Positions 16,350-24,546 of a stretch of 48,471 nt of DNA are shown in pieces. The stretch is from Mangrovihabitans endophyticus. Its GTDB lineage: Bacteria; Actinomycetota; Actinomycetes; Mycobacteriales; Micromonosporaceae. Position 1 is the first letter of the stretch; each line of letters begins with the position of its first letter. The stretch spans positions 1 through 48,471 of the forward strand of contig NZ_BMMX01000042.1 of NCBI RefSeq assembly GCF_014646155.1, in the 5' to 3' direction. Made by a program: the position numbers and the translations under genes. The notes beneath the pieces are model-generated. The model saw only the letters and a program-made list of their open reading frames with translations. It did no database searches and had not been told where the DNA came from.

Positions 16350-16913
16350 ATGAGGACTGCGCACATGTTCGGGCCGTTCGGCACGGCGGCCGGGTACGAC
16401 CGGCTGACCCACAAGAGACTGCGAGGACTACGCGGACGCATCGTGGCCGACGTGGCGGCGGCCGAGCTGGGCGCGGGAGACCGGGTGCTGGACGCCGGCA
16501 CCGGGCCCGGCCGGCTGCCACTGGCGATCGCCGAGTCCCGCCCCGAGCTGGCCGTGGAGGGCGTCGACCTGTCCGCCGACATGATCGATCATGCACGCCA
16601 CACCGACTCCGCGGGCCGCGTCACCTTCACCGTGGCCGACGTCGCCGACATGCCGTTTCCGGACGCCACCTTCGCGCTCGTGGTGTCCTCACTGAGCCAG
16701 CACCACTGGACCGACGTCGAAGGGGCGCTGCGGGATCTGCGCCGGGTGCTGCGCCCAGGCGGACGACTGTGGATCTACGACGTGCGCTTCGCGCTGAAGC
16801 GCGCCGAGCGAGCCGCCCGGGAAACCTTCGGACCGACGGCGGTGGAGCGCGCGCCGGTGCGCATCGGCCGTTTCCCGGTACGCCTGATGGCCCGGCTGAC
16901 CGCGCAAGCCTGA
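16350..16913 (+). CDS. Class I SAM-dependent methyltransferase
   Basis: The 187-residue protein has methyltransferase motifs in order: motif I VLDAGTGPGRLPLAIA, the acidic end of strand 2 (VEGVDLSADMI), VADVADMPFPD and LVVSSLSQHHW (motif IV region), then the LRDLRRVLRPGGRLWIYD segment typical of UbiE/Methyltransf_11 enzymes. Cytoplasmic; the acceptor is unknown. The ATG at 16350 has a GAAGGGG ribosome site 6 nt upstream. The frame remains open upstream as far as 15594, but only because of high GC. It is divergent from the TetR gene and likely under its control. Confidence 0.88.
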   Translation: MRTAHMFGPFGTAAGYDRLTHKRLRGLRGRIVADVAAAELGAGDRVLDAGTGPGRLPLAIAESRPELAVEGVDLSADMIDHARHTDSAGRVTFTVADVADMPFPDATFALVVSSLSQHHWTDVEGALRDLRRVLRPGGRLWIYDVRFALKRAERAARETFGPTAVERAPVRIGRFPVRLMARLTAQA

Positions 16914-16931
16914 CCGGGCCAGGCCGGCTCG

Positions 16932-16972
16932 GGGCGGCCGTGAGCCGGGGCCGCCGGGCGGCCGTGAGCCGG
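16932..16972. repeat. 17-bp direct repeat, two copies
   Basis: GGGCGGCCGTGAGCCGG occurs perfectly at 16932-16948 and 16956-16972 (24-bp period) in the convergent gap behind the methyltransferase. The copies can pair with the CCGGGGCC/CCGCC bases between them. Confidence 0.55.
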
Positions 16973-16981
16973 CGTTGTGTG

Positions 16982-17027
16982 GCCCGCGCGAGCCGGGGCT
17001 TGGCGGAAACCGCCGACCCGCGCGGGC
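16982..17027. terminator. Nested hairpin terminator between convergent genes
   Basis: GCCCGCGCG (16982-16990) pairs perfectly with CGCGCGGGC (17019-17027), enclosing GGCGG-AAA-CCGCC (17002-17014). It ends 8 nt before the stop of the permease gene and 69 nt after the methyltransferase stop, so it can serve both. No U-run. Confidence 0.6.
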
Positions 17028-17034
17028 GCTCCTC

Positions 17035-17883
17035 TCACTTGCCGAAACCCGCCGTCAGCCCGCTGAGCAACTGCCGCCGGCCCACCGCGTAGAGGACCAG
17101 GATGGGCAGCGTGGTCAGCACCACCGAGGCGAGAACCGCCGGCACGTTGACGCTGTACTGGCCTTGGAAGGTCCACAGCGCCAGCGGCAAGGTGCGCCGG
17201 TCGGGGCTCTGCGTGAGCACCAGCGGAAGCAGGAAGTTGTTCCAGGTGAGCACGCCGTTGTAGATGGTCACCGTGATCAGCGCCGACCGGGTCAGCGGGA
17301 ACGCGAGCTGCCACAGGGTGCCCCACTCGGACGCGCCGTCCATCCGCATCGATTCGAAGAGTTCCTTCGGCACGTCGCGGATGAAGTTCGACAACACCAG
17401 CACCGACAGCGGGATGGCGAAGGCGATCGACGGCAGGATCAGGGCCAGCAGGCTGTCGTACAGGTGCAGCCGGATGATGATCAGGTAGACCGGGATGATG
17501 ACCGCCTGCAGCGGGATCGCCAGGCCCATCAGGAACAGGCCGTTGGTGGTGCGCAGGAACCGGCCGATGCCGGTACGCGCGGAGCTGCCGCGCACGATGG
17601 CGTACGCCGCCATGAACGAGATCAGCACCGCGGGCACCACCGCGCCGACGGTGACCACCACCGTGTTGACGAAGTACTGCACGAAGTCGGACTCGATGAC
17701 CAGCCGGTAGTTCTCCAGCGTGGGCGCCTTCGGCGGGGCGAGCGGGTTGGCGGTGAAGTAGTCGCTGCGCGCCTTAAAGCTGGTGATCACCACCCAGTAG
17801 ATGGGCAGCATCACCACCAGCAGCCAGACCCAGCTCGCCGAGCCACCGAGCCAGTTGCGGGATTTCACGGTCGAGCCCGGCAT
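17035..17883 (-). CDS. Carbohydrate ABC transporter permease (MalG/LacG type)
   Basis: The 282-residue inner-membrane subunit has six membrane segments and the EAA loop typical of CUT1 sugar permeases: ELFESMRMDGASEWGTLWQL, followed by PLTRSALITVTIYNG. It forms the channel with the neighbouring permease and takes sugar from the binding protein. Its ATG follows the stop of the upstream permease after a single base, indicating translational coupling. It is the last gene of the transporter operon. No ATPase gene is present; in actinomycetes a shared MsmK-type ATPase elsewhere usually serves such operons. Confidence 0.93.
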   Translation of the reverse strand: MPGSTVKSRNWLGGSASWVWLLVVMLPIYWVVITSFKARSDYFTANPLAPPKAPTLENYRLVIESDFVQYFVNTVVVTVGAVVPAVLISFMAAYAIVRGSSARTGIGRFLRTTNGLFLMGLAIPLQAVIIPVYLIIIRLHLYDSLLALILPSIAFAIPLSVLVLSNFIRDVPKELFESMRMDGASEWGTLWQLAFPLTRSALITVTIYNGVLTWNNFLLPLVLTQSPDRRTLPLALWTFQGQYSVNVPAVLASVVLTTLPILVLYAVGRRQLLSGLTAGFGK

Positions 17884-17884
17884 C

Positions 17885-18811
17885 TCAGGCGCCTTCCATC
17901 TGGCTGGCGTCGGCGTCCCGGCCGCCCAGCCTGCGCAGCAGCAGCGACAACACCAGGCCGATCAGCACCAGGATCACCGCGATGGCGCTCGCCGGGCCCA
18001 TCAGGTTGGCTTGGAACCCGCGCTTGTACATGTCCAGTGCCAGCACTCGGGTGGCGTCGCCGGGTCCGCCCGCGGTGAGCACGAAGATCAGGTCGAAGAA
18101 CGTCAGCGACCCGACCACCATGAGCGTCGACGACGTGATGATCGTGTATTTGAGCTGGGGCAGCGTGATGCTGACGAACTGCCGCACCCGGCCCGCCCCG
18201 TCGATCTGGGCGGCTTCGTACATCGAGGTCGGGATCTGCCGGACGCCGCCCTGGTAGATCAGCGAGTGGAACGGGATGAACTGCCAGGACACCACGAAGA
18301 TCACCACGCCCATGGCGAGGGTGCCCTCGCCGAGCCAGTCCTGGGCGAGGAACGGCATGTTCAGGCCGGCGCCGAGGCCGAAGTTGGGGTCCAGCAACGC
18401 CTTGTAGGTGATCGCGATGGCCGCCGAGCTGAGCAGCAGCGGGATGAAGTAGAGCACCGCGAGGAAACCGCGGTAGCGCTGATGCCCGGCCAGGAAGGCG
18501 CCGATGAGGATGCTGGCCGGGGTCTGCACCGCCCAGGACAGTGCCATGACCAGGAAGGTGACCCAGAGCGCGTGCGGGAGCCCGGGATCGGTGAGCACCG
18601 CCCGCCAACTGGCGAAGCCGGCCGGGGTGATCTCACCGATCCCGTTCCAGGACGAGAAGCTGAGCGCCAGGACGCCCAGCAGCGGGATGACGCCGAACGC
18701 CAGGAACATGCCCAGGGCGGGCAGTGCCATCCAGGCGACAGACCCGCCCCGCCGGCCGCGGGTGATGGTGCGTGGTTCCACCCGTTCGGCGGGCGGAGCG
18801 AGTGTCGTCAT
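17885..18811 (-). CDS. Carbohydrate ABC transporter permease (MalF/LacF type)
   Basis: The 308-residue subunit shows a cytoplasmic N-terminus with RRGG, six membrane segments (first VAWMALPALGMFLAFGVIPL) and the EAA loop MYEAAQIDGAGRVRQF with the following ITLPQLKYT. It pairs with the downstream MalG-type permease. The ATG overlaps the stop of the binding-protein gene as ATGA. The frame continues upstream to 19684 without stop, but that part is antiframe to the binding-protein gene and is not coding. Confidence 0.93.
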   Translation of the reverse strand: MTTLAPPAERVEPRTITRGRRGGSVAWMALPALGMFLAFGVIPLLGVLALSFSSWNGIGEITPAGFASWRAVLTDPGLPHALWVTFLVMALSWAVQTPASILIGAFLAGHQRYRGFLAVLYFIPLLLSSAAIAITYKALLDPNFGLGAGLNMPFLAQDWLGEGTLAMGVVIFVVSWQFIPFHSLIYQGGVRQIPTSMYEAAQIDGAGRVRQFVSITLPQLKYTIITSSTLMVVGSLTFFDLIFVLTAGGPGDATRVLALDMYKRGFQANLMGPASAIAVILVLIGLVLSLLLRRLGGRDADASQMEGA

Positions 18812-20142
18812 TTGCCGATGACCTGGTTCATGCTGGCGGCGAACTGCTGCGGCGTGATGCTGAGCTGGAACAGCTTGGCGATGTTGTCCAGCAGTTCCTC
18901 GGCGGCGGTCGGGCTGAGCGCCTGGTCCCAGGACTGGGCGAAGGACTTGGCGTTGCTCGCGATGCCGTAGACGAACTTGAGGAAGTCGGCGTCCTTGGAG
19001 CCGCTCATCTTGCTCTCCGAGCCGTTCACGATCGGCACGTTGCCGGTGTCGATCCACTCCTTGACCTCGGCGTCGGAGAGCACCTGGGTGGCGAAGAACT
19101 TCTTCGCGATCTCCTTCTGCTCGTCGGTCGCCTTGGACGAGATGGACAAATATTGCCCGGGGTTGCCCACGGTGTTGCTCGGGTCCCCCTTGCCGCCTTC
19201 CACCGGCGGGAAGTTCATGTAGCCGAGGTGGCCGCCGGAGACGAAGTCGCCGCCGTCGTTGGCCATGCTGCCGTACGTCCATGTGCCGTGCAGCATCATC
19301 GCGGCCTTGCCGGTGTAGAGCAGGGCCTGGTCCGCGTTGGAGTCCGCGGTGATCGAGGAGAAGCCCTTGATGAAGCCGTTCGCCTTGACCAACTGCTGGA
19401 CCTTGGTCAGCGCCTCGATCGAGGCCGGGTTGGACCATGCGTCCTTCTCGCCTTCGAAGGCCGCCTGGAAGACTTCGGGTCCGCCGATGCGGTCGTAGAG
19501 GAACTCCAGCCACATCATGTTGGTCCAGCGCGACTGGCCGCCGAGCGAGAACGGCGCGACACCGGCGGCGTTGAACTTCGGCACCAGCGCCATGATGTCC
19601 GCCCAGGACTGCGGCGGTTGCGCGCCGACCTTGTCGAACACCTCCTTGTTGTAGAACAGCACGATCGGCGCCACGGTCTCGCACGGCATTGCGTAGATCT
19701 TGTCGTCCACGGTGGCTGCGGCGAAGGAGGACGGGAACAGGCGGTCCTTCACCGCGCTGTTGTCGGCGAACCAGGAGGTCAGATCCTCCACCTGGTCGGA
19801 CTGCACGTAGCTGCGCAGCGTGCCGCCGCCCCAGCCCCAGATGATGGTGGGCGCCTGACCGGCCCCGATGGCGGTCTTGATCTTCGTCTTGTAGGCGTCG
19901 TTCTGGAACGCCGTGGGATTGATCTTGCTGTCGGAGTTGGCTTTGTTGAACCGGTCGACGCTGGCCTTGCGGATGGTCTCGCCGGGGTCACCGGTGAGGA
20001 ACCAGTAACTGGCGGCGCCGGCACCGGCTCCACCGCCCGGACCGCCACTCGGCCCGGAACTGCCACATCCGGCGAGCACCGCTCCGGCGCCCGCGCCCAG
20101 CGCGAGATTGAAGAAATGTCTGCGATCCACCCTGAACTCCAT
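18808..20142 (-). CDS. Extracellular sugar-binding lipoprotein of ABC transporter
   Basis: The 444-residue CUT1 solute-binding protein carries a twin-arginine-like signal (DRRHFFNLALGAGAG) ending in the lipobox VLAGC, so it is probably exported by Tat and anchored by lipid. Typical SBP_bac_1 motifs follow: ASVDRFNKANSDS, TIIWGWGGG, MPCETVAPIVLFYNKEVFDK and AAMMLHGTW. The ligand is an oligosaccharide; the neighbouring GH3 enzyme and the operator type favour xylo-oligosaccharides, which is inference. The ATG at 20142 is chosen because the signal peptide begins there; a TTG at 20223 would extend it by 27 residues. First gene of the three-gene transporter operon. Confidence 0.92.
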   Translation of the reverse strand: MEFRVDRRHFFNLALGAGAGAVLAGCGSSGPSGGPGGGAGAGAASYWFLTGDPGETIRKASVDRFNKANSDSKINPTAFQNDAYKTKIKTAIGAGQAPTIIWGWGGGTLRSYVQSDQVEDLTSWFADNSAVKDRLFPSSFAAATVDDKIYAMPCETVAPIVLFYNKEVFDKVGAQPPQSWADIMALVPKFNAAGVAPFSLGGQSRWTNMMWLEFLYDRIGGPEVFQAAFEGEKDAWSNPASIEALTKVQQLVKANGFIKGFSSITADSNADQALLYTGKAAMMLHGTWTYGSMANDGGDFVSGGHLGYMNFPPVEGGKGDPSNTVGNPGQYLSISSKATDEQKEIAKKFFATQVLSDAEVKEWIDTGNVPIVNGSESKMSGSKDADFLKFVYGIASNAKSFAQSWDQALSPTAAEELLDNIAKLFQLSITPQQFAASMNQVIGK

Positions 20143-20199
20143 ATTTCGAGAAGCCGCGGGCAGCGACGGAAACCTTCGGACGACAAAGGGTTTACGACT

Positions 20200-20209
20200 G
20201 AAACTTTCG
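20200..20209. promoter_or_regulatory. LacI-type palindrome in the transporter leader
   Basis: GAAACTTTC (20200-20208, then G) is a perfect dyad around one base, about 60 nt upstream of the binding-protein ATG and downstream of its predicted promoter. A weaker relative, GGAAACCTTCGG, lies at 20168-20179. GAAACTTTCG/CGAA-N-TTCG palindromes are known operators of xylan and xyloside regulators (LacI or ROK) in Streptomyces, which supports an inducible sugar regulon. Confidence 0.6.
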
Positions 20210-20242
20210 ATCGGTGACCGCAAGTTAACGTGAGATTTTGTT

Positions 20243-20271
20243 AACGTAGGATGTCAAAAAGCGGCTGTCAA
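20243..20271 (-). promoter_or_regulatory. Sigma-70-type promoter for the transporter operon
   Basis: On the minus strand TTGACA (20271-20266) is followed after exactly 17 nt by TACGTT (20248-20243). This gives a transcript start near 20236 and a leader of about 95 nt containing the GAAACTTTCG palindrome. Two GTTAACG direct repeats (20224-20230 and 20240-20246) flank the start point. A 15-bp palindrome GGGTCTTGAAGACCC (20273-20287) lies immediately upstream of the -35 box and could bind another regulator. Confidence 0.55.
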
Positions 20272-20339
20272 GGGGTCTTGAAGACCCGCAACGATAAGGG
20301 AAGAGTGTGTCTCGCGAATTCCCGCAGCAAAGTGGGCCT

Positions 20340-20350
20340 CGAAAGTTTCG
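20340..20350. promoter_or_regulatory. LacI-type palindrome at the GH3 ribosome site
   Basis: CGAAAGTTTCG is a perfect dyad around one base that touches the GGAG ribosome site of the GH3 gene (start 20360). It is the same operator type as that at 20200-20209, read from the other strand, so the transporter and the glycosidase are probably co-controlled. Confidence 0.6.
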
Positions 20351-20359
20351 GAGATTGAC

Positions 20360-22705
20360 GTGACGGCACCGTGGCATGATGCGACCCTTCCTCTCACGGA
20401 ACGGGTGGACCGTCTGCTGGCCCAGATGACCCTCGAAGAGAAGGTCGCGCAACTCGGCAGCCGATGGGTCGGAAACGCGACGCAGAACGACCACGGCGGC
20501 CACGAGGAGGACCTGAACGTCGCACCCATGCAGGAGGCGTTCACCGCCGCCGGCTCGGCGCCGCTGGACGAGGCGAGCCGGCACGGGCTCGGCCACCTCA
20601 CGCGCGTCTACGGCAGCAGCCCGGTCACCGCCGAGGAGGGTGCCGCCGAGCTGGTCCGGCAACACAAGATCGTGCTGGCCGGATCGCGGCTGGGCATCCC
20701 GGCCCTGGTCCATGAGGAGTGCCTGACCGGCTTCACCACGTACGGCGCCACGGTCTACCCGGCCGCGATCGCCTGGGGCGCCACCTTCGACCCGGACCTG
20801 GTGCAGCGGATGGCCGCGGCGATCGGCCGGGACATGGCCGCGCTCGGCGTGCACCAGGGTCTGTCGCCGGTGCTGGACGTGGCCCGCGACTATCGCTGGG
20901 GCCGGGTCGAGGAGACCATGGGCGAGGACCCCTACCTGGTGTCCGTGCTCGGCGCGGCCTATGTGCGCGGGCTGCAGAGCGCCGGGGTGATCGCCACGCT
21001 GAAACACTTCGCCGGATACTCCGCCGCCCGCGGCGCCCGCAACCACGGCCCGGTGCCGATGGGCCGGCGCGAACTGATGGACGCCCTGCTGCCCCCGTTC
21101 GAGACGGCCGTCGCGGTCGCCGGGGCGGGCTCGGTGATGAACTCCTACTCCGACGTGGACGGGGTGCCGGCCGGCGCCGACCCGTGGCTGCTCACCGAGG
21201 TGCTGCGCGACGAGTGGGGCTTCACCGGAACGGTGGTCTCCGATTACTGGGCGGTGCCGTTCCTGGCCACCACTCACCGGGTGGCCGCCGACATGGCCGA
21301 GGCCGGCGCACTCGCGCTGACCGCCGGCATCGACGTGGAGCTGCCGGACACCGTCGGGTACGGCGCGGGGCTTGTCGAGCGGGTGCGGCGCGGCGAGCTC
21401 GACGAGGCGCTGGTGGACCGGGCCGCCCGGCGGTTGCTGCGGCAGAAGGCCGAGATCGGGCTGCTGGACGCGGACTGGACACCGGAGTCCTCGGTGACCG
21501 CGGCCGGCGTCGACCTGGACTCCCCGGCCAACCGGGCGCTGGCGCAGGAGATGGCCGAACGGTCGATCGTCCTGCTGGACCCGGGGACGGCCCTGCCCCT
21601 GGGACCCGAGTTGCGCCGCATCGCGGTGGTCGGGCCGTGCGCCGACGACCCGCGGACCTTCATGGGGTGCTATGCGTTCCCCAACCACGAACTCCCCCGG
21701 CACCCCGGCTTCGGGCTCGGCCTGGACGTGCCGACCGCGGTCGACGGGCTGCGGGCCGAGCTGCCCGACGTGAAGATCGTGCACGAGCCGGGCTGCCGGG
21801 TCATGGGCGAGGACCGGACCGGCTTCGCGGCGGCGGTCGACGCGGCCCGCGACGCCGACCTCTGTGTGGCCATGGTCGGCGACCTGGCCGGGCTTTTCGG
21901 GCGCGGATCCTCCGGCGAGGGCTGCGACGCCGCGGACTTGCGGCTGCCCGGCGTGCAGCCGGCCCTGCTGGACGAGCTGCTCGCGACCGGCACACCCGTT
22001 GTCGTGGTGGTCGTGTCCGGCCGCCCGTACGCGCTGGGTGAGGTGGACGGACGGGCGGCGGCGCTGGTGCAGGCGTTCATGCCCGGCGAGGAGGGCGGGA
22101 CGGCGATCGCCGGCGTGCTCAGCGGCCGGGTGCAGCCCAGCGGCAAACTGCCGGTGCAGATCCCGCGGCACCCCGGCGGGCAGCCCGGGACCTATCTGCA
22201 GCCGCCGCTGGGTGCCGAGCGCACCGGGGCCAGCAACCTCGACCCCGTTCCGCTGTACGCGTTCGGCCACGGCGCGTCCTACACCACGTTCGCCCTGGAC
22301 GGCCTGCACATCAGCGACGCCCAGGTGCCCACCGACGGCGAGTTCACGGTCACCGTCCGGGTGACCAACACCGGCGCGCGGGCCGGTGCGGAGGTCGTCC
22401 AGCTCTACCTGCACGACGTGCTCGCCACCGTGACCCGGCCGGTCCGGCAACTGACCGGGTTCGCCCGGGTCAGCCTGGCCCCCGGCGCCGACTGCCAAGT
22501 CCGGTTCCGGGTGCACGCCGACCGCACCGCCTTCACGGGGCGCGACCTGCGTCGCGTCGTCGAGCCAGGCGAGATCGAGGTGCTGGTCGGCACCTCGGCA
22601 AGTGACCTGCCGTGCCGCGGCATGATCCGGCTGACCGGCCCGGCGCGCCACGTCGGGCACGACCGGCACCTGCTCACCGGCGTGCAGACCGACGCCGGGG
22701 CGTGA
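20360..22705 (+). CDS. GH3 family beta-glycosidase, probable beta-xylosidase/beta-glucosidase
   Basis: The 781-residue enzyme has the full two-domain GH3 fold plus a fibronectin-III-like C-terminus. Visible are MTLEEKVAQLGS, RLGIPALVHEECLTGF, RWGRVEETMGEDPYL, LKHFAGYSAARGARNHGP and the nucleophile Asp295 in TGTVVSDYW. The second domain has RSIVLLDPG and the FnIII part VRVTNTGARAGAEVVQLYL. No signal peptide is seen, so it acts in the cytoplasm on imported oligosaccharides. Length and context match intracellular BxlA-type beta-xylosidases, but exact specificity is inferred. GTG start with a GGAG site that overlaps an operator; divergent from the transporter operon. Confidence 0.9.
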   Translation: MTAPWHDATLPLTERVDRLLAQMTLEEKVAQLGSRWVGNATQNDHGGHEEDLNVAPMQEAFTAAGSAPLDEASRHGLGHLTRVYGSSPVTAEEGAAELVRQHKIVLAGSRLGIPALVHEECLTGFTTYGATVYPAAIAWGATFDPDLVQRMAAAIGRDMAALGVHQGLSPVLDVARDYRWGRVEETMGEDPYLVSVLGAAYVRGLQSAGVIATLKHFAGYSAARGARNHGPVPMGRRELMDALLPPFETAVAVAGAGSVMNSYSDVDGVPAGADPWLLTEVLRDEWGFTGTVVSDYWAVPFLATTHRVAADMAEAGALALTAGIDVELPDTVGYGAGLVERVRRGELDEALVDRAARRLLRQKAEIGLLDADWTPESSVTAAGVDLDSPANRALAQEMAERSIVLLDPGTALPLGPELRRIAVVGPCADDPRTFMGCYAFPNHELPRHPGFGLGLDVPTAVDGLRAELPDVKIVHEPGCRVMGEDRTGFAAAVDAARDADLCVAMVGDLAGLFGRGSSGEGCDAADLRLPGVQPALLDELLATGTPVVVVVVSGRPYALGEVDGRAAALVQAFMPGEEGGTAIAGVLSGRVQPSGKLPVQIPRHPGGQPGTYLQPPLGAERTGASNLDPVPLYAFGHGASYTTFALDGLHISDAQVPTDGEFTVTVRVTNTGARAGAEVVQLYLHDVLATVTRPVRQLTGFARVSLAPGADCQVRFRVHADRTAFTGRDLRRVVEPGEIEVLVGTSASDLPCRGMIRLTGPARHVGHDRHLLTGVQTDAGA

Positions 22706-22706
22706 G

Positions 22707-23561
22707 TCACCCGAACCGGCCGTCGTCGCCGGCACGGTCACCGTTGCGGGCGGACGCCTCGACGGTATACGTGTCACCCCCGGCGTCCCGGCCGGACGAG
22801 TGCGAATACTGGGCCGCGAACAGGTGCTCGCCGGTGGCCAGCGTCGCCGCGTCGCGCAGCTCGAACGTGTACGTCAGGCTGGTCGGTCCGCGCGCCACGG
22901 TCATCACGACATCGGCGTTCGGCGCGTCGGTGTAGTGGCCCGCCTGCTGGGCCCCCGAGGTCAGCGGCACGCTGATGCGCACCGTCAGGGACGTCAGCGG
23001 CACGGAGTTGGTAACCGTGACGTTGTCCTGGGACCACACCGCGCCGGAGTGGGCGTCACGCGTCCCGGCCGTACGGACGAAGGTCGCGGGTGAGCCCGAC
23101 GTGGCGGACGGCGGCGCGGTGCCGGACCGGTGCGGTGCCGGGCCGGACGTTCCCGACCCGGCACCGGGCACGCCGGAGCCGGCCGGCGGCGCTGCGGTGG
23201 CCGACGGCCCGGTGCCCGACGATCCGGTGCCCGACGATCCGGTGGCGGGCGGCACGGCGGTGGTCGGCGCACGGCCGTCCTGCCCCTCGCCGGTCCCGGA
23301 GAGGTCCCCGGCCGTCGCGGTGGCGGTCGGGCCGGGCAGCGCGGAGGCCGGCGGCGGATCGTCACCGGTGGCACGCACCGCCACCATGCTGAGCACGGCG
23401 ATCACCGCGACGGCGAGCGCGGCCCCGATCGGCCGCGCCGCCCGGAAAGGGCGCGTCGGCGCCCGTCCCCGGGCCACCCGTTCCATGATCGCGGCACGAT
23501 CGGGTTGGTGTGACTGCGCGGCGGCACGCAGCGCCTCCTGCAGGTACTCCTCGTCGACCAT
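22707..23561 (-). CDS. Single-pass membrane partner of the sigma factor (anti-sigma-like)
   Basis: The 284-residue protein has a short cytoplasmic part (EEYLQEALRAAAQSHQPDRA), one membrane segment (GAALAVAVIAVLSMVAV), a low-complexity Pro/Gly/Ser/Thr linker with TGSSGTGSSGTG-type repeats and an outside beta-rich domain (VTVTNSVPLTSLTVRISV, GGDTYTVEASA). Its ATG overlaps the sigma stop as TGATG, a strong sign of coupled expression and of an anti-sigma or sensor role. However, the cytoplasmic part is short and has no HxxxCxxC zinc motif, so control of the sigma factor is inferred from context only. The convergent GH3 gene ends 1 nt away. Confidence 0.65.
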   Translation of the reverse strand: MVDEEYLQEALRAAAQSHQPDRAAIMERVARGRAPTRPFRAARPIGAALAVAVIAVLSMVAVRATGDDPPPASALPGPTATATAGDLSGTGEGQDGRAPTTAVPPATGSSGTGSSGTGPSATAAPPAGSGVPGAGSGTSGPAPHRSGTAPPSATSGSPATFVRTAGTRDAHSGAVWSQDNVTVTNSVPLTSLTVRISVPLTSGAQQAGHYTDAPNADVVMTVARGPTSLTYTFELRDAATLATGEHLFAAQYSHSSGRDAGGDTYTVEASARNGDRAGDDGRFG

Positions 23562-24079
23562 CAGCCCTCCCCCGCGCAACCGAGCAGAGCGGGCACCGCC
23601 GGGACCAGCAACGCAGCCAGTTGCGCCGCGCCCCGGGCGGTCTGGCTCTTCACCGTGCCGACCGAGATGCCGAGGATCTCGGCGACCTCACGTTCGGGCA
23701 CGTCGAACGCGTACCGCAGGACCACGCACTCCCGGCGCCGCAGCGGCAACCGGCGCAGCGCCGCTCGCACATCCATCACGAGCGAGACGTCGGGATTGCG
23801 GTAGTCCTCCAGCAGCAGCTTCATGTTCAGCAGGCCGAGGCGCTCGCGGCGCTGCCGCCGGATCCAGTTGCGCGACAGGTTCGCCGCCACGCCTCGCGCG
23901 TACGCCAACGGGTTGTCCGCCGCGGTGACCCGCTCCCAATGCCGCCAGATCTCCAGCAGCGAGTCCGCGGCGATGTCATCCGCCGCGTTCGCGTCGCCGG
24001 TGATCAGGTAGGCCAGGCGCGACAGGTCCGCGTGGTGTTCGTCGAAGAACACCTGGAAGGCGCTTTCGCGATCGGCCAC
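23561..24079 (-). CDS. SigE-family RNA polymerase sigma factor
   Basis: The 172-residue ECF-like sigma factor has region 2 (FQVFFDEHHADLSRLAYLIT, DDIAADSLLEIWRHW) and region 4 (LPLRRRECVVLRYAF, then VAEILGISVGTVKSQTARG). This resembles the actinobacterial SigE/SigM-like group. It directs polymerase to a small regulon, probably with the coupled membrane protein as sensor. The GTG at 24079 has an AAGGAG site 5 nt upstream and starts where the family starts; the frame is open to 24112. Confidence 0.9.
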   Translation of the reverse strand: MADRESAFQVFFDEHHADLSRLAYLITGDANAADDIAADSLLEIWRHWERVTAADNPLAYARGVAANLSRNWIRRQRRERLGLLNMKLLLEDYRNPDVSLVMDVRAALRRLPLRRRECVVLRYAFDVPEREVAEILGISVGTVKSQTARGAAQLAALLVPAVPALLGCAGEG

Positions 24080-24198
24080 GCTGCTCCTTCCCTCGATCGG
24101 CGGCGCAACCATGGGTACGACGATGAGTGGTCACCCGGATCGAAAAGGTTGCCCGGATCGGCGAGCAACTTTTCACACCGCCACGACCACACACCGGC

Positions 24199-24492
24199 AT
24201 GGACATGTACGTCAAGACGCCGATCAGCGCAGAGCTGCGCGCCCGGTCGGAGCGCCTGTTAGAAGATTTCGACGCGGTGATCGGCCCCACCACCGCCGGC
24301 GGCTGGTACGCGGTCGGGCTGCGCGATCGCTCGCACGCCCCGCTCGTGGAGGCCGGCGCGGACAGCGGCGCGGTGGCCCTCGCCCTGCTGCGACGCAACC
24401 TGCGGGTGGCCATGCTGCCGGTGCTCGGCCCGCAACCGAACCCGCGGCGCACGGCACCGACCGGCCGCGGGCCGGCGCTGCTGACCGGATAA
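24199..24492 (+). CDS. Hypothetical small protein
   Basis: A frame of 97 residues from the ATG at 24199 (alternative ATG at 24205; open upstream to 24127). The first half, MYVKTPISAELRARSERLLEDF with GGWYAVGLRD, looks like a genuine alpha/beta start; the second half is Pro/Arg-rich. It is divergent from the sigma factor gene. No family recognised. Confidence 0.45.
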   Translation: MDMYVKTPISAELRARSERLLEDFDAVIGPTTAGGWYAVGLRDRSHAPLVEAGADSGAVALALLRRNLRVAMLPVLGPQPNPRRTAPTGRGPALLTG

Positions 24493-24546
24493 CCGCTCGC
24501 AACCCTGCGTTTTCCCAGCCCTTGCCCAGGGTAGGCAGAGGGTGAC

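Noticed and set aside
20225..22777. 850-codon minus-strand open frame opposite the GH3 gene
   Set aside because: It is a shadow of a strongly recognisable GH3 gene in high-GC DNA; its translation is Arg/His/Gly/Gln-rich with no domain.
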